Below, one piece after another: positions 48,755-58,642 of a stretch of DNA of 64,000 bases. Source of the DNA: Medicago truncatula (Eukaryota; Streptophyta; Magnoliopsida; Fabales; Fabaceae); the NCBI RefSeq assembly GCF_003473485.1, contig NC_053046.1, positions 3,606,001-3,670,000 of the forward strand. The letters run 5' to 3'. Position numbers and translations under genes: made by a program. Positions within the stretch are counted from its first letter, which is position 1. The number at the start of each line of letters is the position of its first letter. Below the pieces are notes generated by a model, which was not told the origin of the DNA, did no database searches, and worked only from the letters and a program-made list of their open reading frames with translations.

Positions 48755-50264
48755 CTTTTCTATGTAATGTTTAATGTTGTCTTAATTCTTCATTTGTTTC
48801 ATGTTTGAATTTTAAATATTTTTACTACTCCCGATTTGATTGAATACAATAACAAAGTAATTATGTTTTCATATTGATTGGTCTTCTTGGAGACCACATC
48901 GACTCAGAGGGGTGGAGAACGAGGATGGAGACGGAGATCATTTTCATTGGTGGAGATGGATAGCGGGAGAGTGCTCCTTACTTCTGCCTCGTTGACATTC
49001 AAATTAGGGATTACTTTAAAAAAATTGATCAATAAAAATCAAATAAATATTTAATGAGTTTAAAGGTTAGACATTAACGGTGTAGAATGGTGGAGAATAT
49101 CTTTACACCGTCGTCCAATAAAAATCCATCATCTTGCCATGTAGGCATAGATTATAATCGTTTGTTAAATTTAAATATCTATATGACATTATTGTAAAAC
49201 TAATTTACGTTCGATATTTTTTTTCTCATATTTTAGAGAGACCACAATTAACATTATTTATTTAATAAGGATAAAAAATGTATTTAACTAAACTATTGTT
49301 CAAAGTTCATTTAGGGGGAATTGAAAGAATTTAATAAATGAGAGAAAAAACAAAAAAGACAACGAGTTGGTGTAGCATTTACATTAAGTGGGGCAATATC
49401 CTTAATTGGATTTGCAGATTTGACCATTATATTTGTGTGGTATGGTAGTATTCCCTCTGGTGTTTCTGCGTTGAAAACAATAAAAAAGCTTTCAACACAG
49501 TCTGTTGTGACAGTTGCAAGTGGAAATGTGGGAGAATTAACTTATTTTATGTGTTAGCAGAAAAGTGCACCAAATCTAGCATGACTTTTGTTAAAAGAAA
49601 TTGTGAATCTATATTCTCCTTGCTAACTAATCATTTTGTCTTCTTAAAAAGCAGATTTTGTAACTTAGGAGGAGTATGTGGAAATTGTTGAAGAGGACCC
49701 ATCATCTTCCTAACCAACTTTACAAATGAAAATTGGATTCTCTCTGTCTATGTGGTATTGCATATGAAGCGTCAAAAATAAGAGTATTGGATTCTTTGCA
49801 GGAGCGGGTTGATGTACCAGTACTACTATGCTGCATAAGAGTTGAACTAAGCAAAAGTTAATTTGATTCAAAATTTGAACTAAATATGTTGTTATTCAAT
49901 CATTTTTATTAATTTTTTCTTTCTCTTCATCCAAGGGTGCCTCATGTATTTCTTTCACATGTTATCTCTTCCTTGCCAACTAATTAACATGAGTTAAAAA
50001 TACTACTAATTGATTTTCCAAGGTCTAACAACAACATTTATTTTAAGAATAATTGATTTTTTTTTCTCTCGTTAAATTGCAGTTGATCATATGCCCCCTA
50101 TGAATGAATGGGACATCATACCCAACAAACAAAGGAGAAAATTAAGCAATCATCCTAAAGCTACTTGATGGATATACGAACTGATTCATGCTTATATTAA
50201 TTTACATTATTGTTGTTTACATTAATTTAAATTATTTCTTTTGACTAAACATTAATTTTAAGGA
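48752..50264. other. Gene-free spacer
   Basis: No coding frame or transposon ends recognised. The stretch 48890-48990 is locally GC-rich but codes for nothing identifiable. Confidence 0.4.
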
Positions 50265-50450
50265 CAATGCTAACCATTGTTCTTGAGACATTGAATAAGG
50301 GGATAAAAATAGAAATATAACATTGGAAAATGGTGAAGAGTGATAAATTTAATTTTTTAAAAGTCAAATATTGTTGAAACCAATGCAAACATATTACTTT
50401 TGACTTCCTTAACCATTATCCTGAAGGCAATGGTTAACAAGACCCTAATT
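50265..50450. mobile_element. Small MITE, relative of the one at 11301
   Basis: The left end ctaaccattgttcttgagac pairs with the right end (complement of cttaaccattatcctgaaggcaatggttaac). About 180 bp, no coding sequence. Confidence 0.55.
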
Positions 50451-50586
50451 TTAATAAATGTGTCCTTGTAAAACACTAGTTAAAATAAGTATGTATGTTG
50501 GTGATGAAATGATTGGCAATAATTAGAAACATAAATAGTGGATTATGAAAATAAAATATGAAAAATCATGATCAATACCTTGAGAG

Positions 50587-50712
50587 GGTCAGGTTATTCC
50601 AAGGATTCCATAATGTAGGAGTGAATTTCGGATTCAGGGAGTCATGAGCATGTGCCAATAAGGGAGGACCCATATAGGCAAGCAGCCCATTATACCAGCT
50701 CAGACGTGAAAA
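50587..50712 (-). pseudogene. Orphan exon-like fragment
   Basis: The minus strand from about 50705 reads SWYNGLLAYMGPPLLAHAHD, then SLNPKFTPTLWNPWNNLTLS, followed by a plausible donor (gtattg). The composition (W, P, H, N) looks like real protein and differs from its AT-rich surroundings. Neither upstream nor downstream exons were found. Identity unknown; likely a detached gene fragment. Confidence 0.4.
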
Positions 50713-50969
50713 TTAATATGTATATGTCCCAACTTTAAAGTAGTAACACCTTTAATGTGTGTGTATAAGCTAGTAATTCCTTACTTGAATTATTAACGAC
50801 TTATCATAAAAAATTACTTGGACGGGGCCGTGTCATGTGAATTTTGAGAAGTATATTTGTTGCCAAATTGAGTATTATTATATTGCCAAATTATGTATAT
50901 TTTGTCAAATGTAAACAAGCATTCTTGGAAAGCGGTCACTAGATGGGGGAATCGAGTCTATAGTTGAAC

Positions 50970-51202
50970 AATATTGTGAGTATTTTAACTCATTTGGGGT
51001 TGGCTTGAGATTTTGGAGTTTGCTCTTCTCCAGGTCTTAGGTTCGATTATCTTTGGTGGTAATTTCGGTGGACTAAGTCCATACGGAGCTATGCTCTGGC
51101 TTTAGCTCAGCCCCGCAAGTGGACAGTGAGATTGATCCCCTCAGATTAGTCGATTCTTGAATAGAATACCGATTTTAAAAAAAAAAATATTGTGAGTATT
51201 TT
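50970..51202 (+). mobile_element. Complete SINE
   Basis: 50987-51185 is flanked by a perfect 17-bp duplication, aatattgtgagtatttt, at 50970-50986 and 51186-51202. It has a box B-like ggttcgatt near 51050 and ends gtcgattcttgaatagaata plus poly-A. The tail matches the truncated copy at 11198. Confidence 0.85.
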
Positions 51203-51296
51203 GTTGCAACGACTGTTGCAATTTTTTAGTGCAGTAATTGTATTTTAACCAAGAAACAAGTTATATTAAAGAAGAAGGGAGGTGTTTGTCTATATA

Positions 51297-51465
51297 GGAG
51301 TGTTATTTGAACTACCATTTAGTTGACAACTTATGTGACAACCATAATTTATAAAGAAAAAGTGGGTATTTGCATGAAAATCAAAGCAATAGAAAGATAA
51401 AGTAAAAAATAATGTGAGTATGAGAGAGAAAGTTGTCTCAAAATAGATGTTCAAATATCATTTCT
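51297..51465. mobile_element. MITE, relative of the one at 45708
   Basis: atttgaactaccatttagtt on the left pairs with agatgttcaaat on the right; the inner block gtgagtatgagagagaaagttgt is shared, inverted, with the copy at 45708. Confidence 0.6.
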
Positions 51466-51956
51466 CTTGTCTATATGATGAGGATTTAGGGGAGATCAAT
51501 GTATATTTTAAGACCAGAGTATTTTTGGGAGATTTTTTTTTTTTGTAACTACACTTTTTCTTACTTGGTACATACAACATAGAATTGTCAACAATATTAT
51601 ATTTTTAGCTTTATTTAAAGACCAACCTTTTTTTACTGATTTAAATACCATTCTTTTATAATTCCTGGATTGTTATTTTCCTATATGGTCGGTAGATTAG
51701 TCTCTTTAATTGTTGGTGAACACAGGTTAAACTTGTTGTAATTTTTGACATAATTTTTATTTCAAAAGTATTGTTGTGTTTAAGTGATTAACTTGGTCAA
51801 AAGTATTGTTATGCACATGCCTTTCATGCTTAAAAGTAGAAACTGTCCCTAATTCATCAAGTAACATGTCATCCTTATTTTTCTCTTTGGAAAATACGTT
51901 CATGACTGTATATTCTTGCAATCGGTAACACAAGATACATAACATGAAAATACACG

Positions 51957-52225
51957 TACTCCCAAAACAGAAATAAGAAACTTTGTTTTCTTCTCCATTT
52001 TACTTCCTGAGGAAAACATCATGATAGAAATTTGTGATTCTTGTTGCTCTGTTACCTCCATAACTAGGATAAGTACCTGTTGAATCCTGGGGAGTTTGCG
52101 CATATTGAGGAGGATAAATTCCAAGGACAGTCCTCGTGACGCCTCAGGTTAATACTAACGTGTTCAATCTTGCAGGTTTACTTTCCGGTTCATCTTCCAA
52201 ATCTAGTTCGTTGTTGTTTGAAGTT
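51957..52225 (-). repeat. Dispersed repeat, copy 2
   Basis: Inverted relative of 39030-39300. The minus strand carries GVTRTVLGIYPPQYAQTPQD and STGTYPSYGGNRAT in one frame up to a stop, so it may stem from the end of a protein-coding gene rich in tyrosine and glycine. Source gene unknown. Confidence 0.6.
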
Positions 52226-52389
52226 GCGGTTGCTATCGTACAAATCAATATTACCGACGCATAAAATACAACAATAAATTGCTATGTCAGCCAGCATAGC
52301 CAAACTCTACTTTGAACTACTCGAACTTTCTTTCCAACTTTGATGGGTAAAACACTTGTAATTTGAAATGAGTTTACACTAATAAATTG

Positions 52390-52925
52390 CTATGTCATTA
52401 ACTCATTATCTCAATAAGATTCAGTAAGGTTAAAATTGATTAGACTGTTATCCATATCTTTTTCATAGGCAAAATGAAATTTATTAAACCAAACCAATCA
52501 GTTGAAGAAGTGCCATTATTGATGAAGCAAAGGAAAAATGCATAGTTCAAAAAGTTGTGCAACTTCATCCACACAACAGCTGCCAATACATTACAGAAAA
52601 TTACAGAAAACTATAGGGAGCATTCTCAGCACCAATTATTTCTTTCACATCTGTTAAGTAGATTTCACTTATTTATCTTCATGATTCCACCAGTACATTC
52701 TGGGTCCTTGATCGCGGCATTGTCTAAGGTTGCTAAAAAAATCTTTACAATGTCAGCGTACATGCTTGACAAATATATCTAATTACAAATATAAATATCT
52801 ATACAATAAGATATGTGGGTAAAAAATGTTACCGAAACTGCTTGCTGTGCAGTAACTTCTGCTTTTTGATCCTTAGTGGTTTATCTTAGACGTCGTTAAA
52901 GAGCAATGCAGAATCAGAGGGCAGT
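52390..52925 (-). pseudogene. Truncated duplicate of the NPF gene region
   Basis: 52390-52610 matches the NPF 3' flank at 55320-55520. Then 52610-52925 jumps to the border of the NPF exons 3 and 4 (56800-57160), including the intron and the donor ttaccgaaactg. Most of exon 4 is deleted, so no transporter can be made. Same orientation as the intact gene, as expected for a decayed tandem duplicate. Confidence 0.8.
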
Positions 52926-53639
52926 TGCTGAATTCAGCAGACTCTGAATGAATTTTAAGAGACTAACCATATAATGTTTACAGAGAGAAAGGATCGTATC
53001 AAAAGGTTCAAAAGTTATAAATGAAGTCAAAATTTGGCCAACATGTTGTTACAAGAATCAAATTCACGATGTCACCGGATCAAACTTCATCATATATTTT
53101 CACTGATGTTACCTGGTGGCTAGAAGGAATCTATACAAATAACATTAAATCACATAGATAAAGTAAATTATAGGCATTTTTCAGCATAGAGATATTCACA
53201 TTTGGATTTGTGATGTAAGTTATGTCCATTTGCAATTAGATTCTCTTACAACAACATATTAACACATGATGGTACAATTCTAAAAGGCATGTAACAGAAA
53301 ATCCATCTGTATGTCAGTCTGTGTATGGTATAAGGGTATATGCTCTTGAGGCTTGTAAACAAGGACTGCATAATTGTTATACAAGTCGTCAATGACAATT
53401 CATTCAAGAATATCATCAGTGCCAAAGTTAACATGACCAGGATATTGATGCGAATAAACTAACCAAGGCAGCTGAAATTAGATGAACAAATGCTACACTA
53501 GACAATGGTTCCGATTTTCCTTGTTGAAACTTCTCCGGCAGTCAATACTTTAAAATTTGAGACAACAAATGAATCTTGAGACGATCATAAAGTTAGCAGC
53601 TTCATTTCAACTGAACCATGACCAATTGTCTTTGCAATC

Positions 53640-54345
53640 CTTTTATGCTTCATTTTGAAAAGGTTTCAGCTTGGTTAGTCGTACTTTCACTTGACTAGCA
53701 ACATAGACGTTTTCATGAATCTGGAAACCATTTAAAAGAGCACCGAATATGGCAATATTTGGTTTTATTGACATTGTCTTCATTAGTTTTTCCGTCTCTT
53801 GGAAATTACCTGCCCGAATCAAAAGATCAACCGTGAATCATAACGCTCTCTTTCTGGCACTATACCATACCTCTTTGTTATCAGGTTAAATTGTCTTTGA
53901 GCCTCTTCAACCAATCCAACATGACTACATGCATAAAAAACTCAAATATAAGTAATATGATCAGGGAGTAGAGAACACTATCCACTTGCATTATTTGAAA
54001 CATACTGAATGCTTCATTTCCATGATCATGTATGGCTAAACCATTAATCATGCTAGTCCACATCACCACATCTTTCTTTTCCAAACTCTTAAAAATATTG
54101 TGCACTTCCTAGTTCACCATTCTTGGCATACATGTCCAAAAGAGCAGTTGCCAATGAAATATCTTTTGCAGCATTGCTTTTCAATAGACAACCATGAACA
54201 GTTTTTCCCAATCCCAATGCCAAAGCAGTGGGACTCAAAATAAGAGTTGATTGTAGTGCAACTAACTACTACATCAGAGATTGAATTCTTAAGAGTATGT
54301 CGGCATATAATTCTAAGAGACACAACAGTGGGACTCAAAAGGAAT
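53640..54345 (-). pseudogene. PPR gene remnant (E-type)
   Basis: The minus strand, across several stops and shifts, reads SIEKQCCKRYFIGNCSFGHV-like debris in one frame and then a clear PPR block, FKSLEKKDVVMWTSMINGLA, IHDHGNEAFSMFQIMQ (54105-53990). It continues with weak traces of GxxxEAEKLMKTM- and NIAIWGALLNG-type motifs to about 53640. This order is that of the last PPR repeats and the E domain of plant PLS-class proteins. No frame longer than 75 codons remains, so the gene is dead. Confidence 0.85.
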
Positions 54346-54774
54346 GAATGAACCCAAAGATGAATGATATAATAATCATGAATATCATGAATTTAATATT
54401 TGGCAATTCATAAGTTGTTATTGGTTTCATGACGGCCTATGTGTGTATTTATTTTCTTTGATTGATGATAATGTTACAGGAATAAAGAAGAAATTTGCGG
54501 TGTATAAGAATCAAAACTCGCAAGTTACTAAGCGAACTTACAATCCATGAGGGATGTTTCTAGACGGCTCAACTATCCGTCATGTTAAGAGTTCAACAAG
54601 TGAAAATGAGCAGAAGATACAGATGTGAAAAAGATTACGAGCTTGTGAATATTGATGCACTCTAAATGATGGATACTACTCAAGCATAGGAGTGCAACAA
54701 ATTGGAAGAAAAGAACCGAAAAATAAAGGAAGAAGAAAGAGTTAGGAAGAGACTACCAAGCAAGCTGATGCTGA

Positions 54775-54785
54775 GTCCCACATCG
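54775..54785 (+). promoter_or_regulatory. Upstream sequence element (USE) of plant snRNA genes
   Basis: gtcccacatcg is the exact RTCCCACATCG consensus of plant snRNA promoters. It lies 33 bp before the TATA-like box, the spacing that directs RNA polymerase II and not III. Confidence 0.92.
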
Positions 54786-54818
54786 AGGAGTTATGAGAGA
54801 AAGTGAGTGGATGTGGGA

Positions 54819-54826
54819 TATAAAAA
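54819..54826 (+). promoter_or_regulatory. TATA box of the U2 snRNA gene
   Basis: tataaaaa starts 33 bp before the first U2 base. Confidence 0.88.
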
Positions 54827-54851
54827 CAGAAGCGAGACTTACTTTAAATTC

Positions 54852-55046
54852 ATACCTTTCTCGGCCTTTTGGCTAAGATCAAGTGTAGTATCTGTTCTTA
54901 TCAGTTTAATATCTGATATGTGGCCCATTGGGTCACACGATATTAAATTACTTTTTTAAGGGGGAGAAACTATCACAATAGCTTGCTATTGGGTTTCTCG
55001 AGTGTTGCTTATGTGTTGCACTATTGCATTGGCTGGCGCACCCCAC
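54852..55046 (+). ncRNA. U2: U2 spliceosomal snRNA
   Basis: Starts atacctttctcggccttttg and continues with the branch-site-pairing region (gtgtagtatctg), stem-loop II and a U-rich Sm-site region (cttttttaag). About 195 nt, the normal plant length, ending gcgcacccc. Stem IIb (gtggccc/gggtcac) and stem III (gagaaac/gtttctc) differ from the usual plant sequence but still pair, so the changes look compensatory. With USE and TATA at proper distance this is probably a working gene. Confidence 0.93.
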
Positions 55047-55100
55047 CAATTCAGTTCAATATTTTTTTGTTTGTTGGCTTTAGGCCAGTTGTAATTTTTA

Positions 55101-55213
55101 GCTTGCTATTGGGTTTCTTGAGTGTCAGTGTTGCACTATTGCATTGGCTGGTGCACACCATTCAATATTTTTATGTTTGTTGGCTTTAGGCTAAGACTGT
55201 AATTTTTGCCAAT
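55101..55213 (+). repeat. Partial tandem copy of the U2 3' half
   Basis: gcttgctattgggtttct at 54981 and again at 55101 begin two 113-120-bp units that include stem-loops III-IV and the 3' flank (gttggctttaggc). The second copy lacks the U2 5' half and promoter, so it is not a gene itself. Confidence 0.88.
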
Positions 55214-56075
55214 GCAGTGGTCCCAAAAGAAAATCACTTATTCATGCTATACTAAAGCAGATATCTAACTTTTTTAAATACATTTCAATAGTTAGAAACG
55301 AGTTTAACAATAAATTGCTTAACATGTCATTATCTCAGTAAGGTTCAGGAGGCTTATAATTAATTAGTCTGTTATCCACATCCTTTTCATAGGCCAAATG
55401 AAATCTATTAAACCAAACTAATCAGCACAAGTGTTAATATTAGGGAAGCAAAGGAAAATGCATAGTACAAAGTGCAGAAATCTGTGCAATCCCATCCACA
55501 CAACACTAACAATACAATACAGAAAATTAAAAATGCCAAAATATGAACATCAGAAAACTTGACAAAACCAAGGAAAGAGGGTATTAATATACAGGACAAT
55601 GAAATAGTCCAATTGAACTTATCAACAAATGAGATAGTCTTATACTCTTATATTCTTGTCTTGAGCCATCTCAATAAGGATAGAATGATTGGCTCCTCAC
55701 AATTGCTTTAACTAAAAATCATATATTCTTTCCAAAATAATCTGATATATTACAAAACTTGATTATGGTAACCAAATGCTATGTATTGTTTCTGTTGCCA
55801 ATACAAACAGCATATTATTACAATAAATAAAATGAGAGAAAAGGGTGATAGGAGAAAGTTCTTATAGATGGAAAGTAGTACTTATGTTTTTTTTTTCCCT
55901 TCCAATTCTATGTCAGAACAATACAACCTTTGTCCAAGAACAATAATAATTGGAATATTAGTATAACTAAACCAAATATTAACAAATAAAAAATAAAGTC
56001 TTCTCTGAAATAATTTAACACCAAACATAATATTTTTTTTTGTTATTTCAGTAAACATTCTGTTCATACATCAGT

Positions 56076-58589
56076 TTACTCTTCCATGCCTTCCTCAGCA
56101 ACCTTCTTATCCTTGTACACATACCACTTTGCACAAGCCAAGTATATCATCAAATTTATAGCACTCAACATAGCCAAAAGCCAGTAATAATAATTAAGCC
56201 TCCCTTGGTTAAGATTATCTGCAATCCATGGTTTACTTGGACCTGTTATTTTATTCACTGTAGACACTAATAAAGAGCTGAAGAAAAATCCTAAGGATCT
56301 TGAACTCAAGAATAGTCCCATGCTCATAGTTTTCATCCCATCTGGACATTCTCTGAGAAAAAAGTCTAGTTGTCCCATATACATGAAAGACTCTCCCGAT
56401 CCCACAATGAAAAATTGCGGTATCAACCAGAAAACACTTAATGGAATCTTTGCCGTTGGATCATTCACCAAACCATGTGATTGTGCAAATATTAATCGCT
56501 TTTCTTCGACAAGAGCTGCTGCAACCATAGATAAGATTGAAAGAACTAAACCAACTCCAGTATGCTGTAAAGGGGTAAGCCCTTGTGGGTTTTTAAGTAC
56601 TTTCCTTGCAATTGGACAAATGACACGGTCATAAAAAGGGACATTCAAGAGAATAGTTCCAATTAAAAAGGATGTCATTGATGCTGCTGGGATTTGAAAT
56701 GATTTTCCAATGTGGCGATCCATAGTGGTTGCCTGTGATACCGAGAGTGTCATCATTTGAACTTGAACAGTCCAAAACACGATGGTTGATGCCCATATAG
56801 GGAGCATTCTTAGCACCAATTTCACTTCTTCTATATCGGTTAAGGTAGAGAGACACCACTTACTTATCTTCACGATTCCACCAGCACTTTCATAGTCCTT
56901 GATTGCCGCTTTGTCCAAGAAGCTGTCGGAAAATATATTTACACTATCAGTATACATAACTTTACACATGCATCCAACTAACTACATCTCAATAATATAG
57001 TATTCTGACACTTTATAAAATATATTTACACGATAAGATACAAGGGTAAAAAGTGTTACCGAAACTGTTTGCTGTGCGGTAACCTCTGCTTCTTGATCCT
57101 TGGTGGTTCATGTAAGATGGCATCGTCGTTAAAGAGCAATGCGGAATCAGAAGGCAATTGCAAGTGCCTCTTCCTCCAAGCGGCCACAAACACTACCGCA
57201 ATCTGAGTCAAGGGACTACCTACCGGTTTCTTGTACCGATACTTACAGGTTCCAAACAAAAACACAACAAGTGCTAGCACAATAGAACAAGCACATATAC
57301 CATAACCCCAATCTCTACCCTGATGATCTTGTATGTAAACAAGGACCGTCACCGCCATAAGAGATCCTAGGTTTACGATGAAGTAATACCAATTGAGAAA
57401 TTTAACCATATGTTTCTTCTCTTCTTTATCAGTAGCATCAAATTGATCTGAACCAAAGCCAGGGACACTGGATTTTAAACCCCCTGTGCCAAGTGCAGTG
57501 ACATAAAGCGCTAAAAACAGAACTGTTAACTGTGTATTGTTTGCTTTTACACAAGTTGTATGTTCCTTGCATGTTGGAGGACTTAGGCTTGGAATTATAG
57601 TTGATATCATCAAGAGAGCAACACCCTATTAAATTATGAATAAAACTATCAAAATTAAACTCCTAAATTATCATTATTATTATAAACTAGCGTTCAATTT
57701 CTCCGCCTTTTTTTTTTACTGTAGTACTAGTGTAAATTATGATGATTTTTTTATAGGAAAATTTGTTTTATAAGTAAATCCAGCCAAAAATCTCATATTC
57801 TCTTTAGATAGTGTTATAGATTATAGATATAAAAGACAATATCAAAGGGGCAGACGATAAACCTTAACAATATCGAACAAATATAAAGATAATAATAAAT
57901 TTATAGCAAGTTGCGGCGATCCTGGTGGATAAAGCATATTTAGATGAAAATGAAATGTTGATTATTAAATTGGGTGTAAAAGCAAAACTAGTAGCAACAA
58001 ATAACATGTTTTGATTCCTTACTGTTGCTTGAACGGCTGCAAAGACAGCGATATTGAGGTATCTGTGATGGAAGGAACAAAAATAAAGAAATATCACTTG
58101 AATGAATGAAATGAAACTAAAAAGAAATTTGATTGATTCTGACAAACATGCACACAATAATTAAACTAGTATACGAACCTTCCAATGTAAGTGTCGCCTA
58201 GAAAGCCACCGAACAAACAAAGCATAAATGAAGTTCCAACAAAATTTGTAACTATGTTGGCAGAGGAAGCGTTACCCAAATGCATTGTACCTGTTAAATA
58301 TGTGACCAAATTCACGGTTATGCCTAGTGTTGTCAACCTCTCCATCACTTCTCCTCCTGATAAAAAAAAAAAAAAAAAAAAAAACAGAAAATCAATAAAC
58401 AAAACAAAAGAAAAGGCATGCATGCAAGTAGAAAGAGGTATTGATAGTGATTGATTAATTTGTAAGACCTAATATCATGGAAGCTGAAGTCCAACCACCA
58501 GTTTTAGATCTTTCTGCTGGAAAACCCTTACAGTCATAGGCATCAGGGACAATTTTCTCTTGTTGTGTTGTTGTGGGGAGACTGTCCAT
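56076..58589 (-). CDS. NPF6-type (NRT1/PTR family) transporter
   Basis: Five exons on the minus strand: 58589-58469, 58356-58179, 58062-58023, 57625-57060, 56922-56076. The phases close and give 583 aa, standard for the 12-helix proton-coupled nitrate/peptide transporters of the plasma membrane. MDSLPTTTQQEKIVPDAYDC opens the protein. ExxER, the proton-coupling motif, is at residues 43-47 (EVMER). MHLGNASSANIVTNFVGTSF and ATGVALLMISTIIPSL place it near Arabidopsis NRT1.1/NPF6.3 and NPF6.4 by memory. Residue 103 is Asn where NRT1.1 has the switch Thr101, and 355 is Gln where NRT1.1 has His356. Nitrate is the likely substrate class but this is inferred. Exon 3 is only 40 nt long. Confidence 0.94.
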
Positions 58590-58635
58590 TGTTTCAACTT
58601 TCAATGAAGAGCAAAGTTATGTTGTTTCTGTCTTC

Positions 58636-58642
58636 ATTTATA
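58636..58642 (-). promoter_or_regulatory. TATA box of the NPF gene
   Basis: On the minus strand tataaat lies about 50 bp before the start codon at 58589, implying a very short leader. Confidence 0.55.

Noticed and set aside
56320..56859. Plus- and minus-strand frames of 76-104 aa inside NPF exon 4
   Set aside because: Shadows of the NPF coding exon in other frames.
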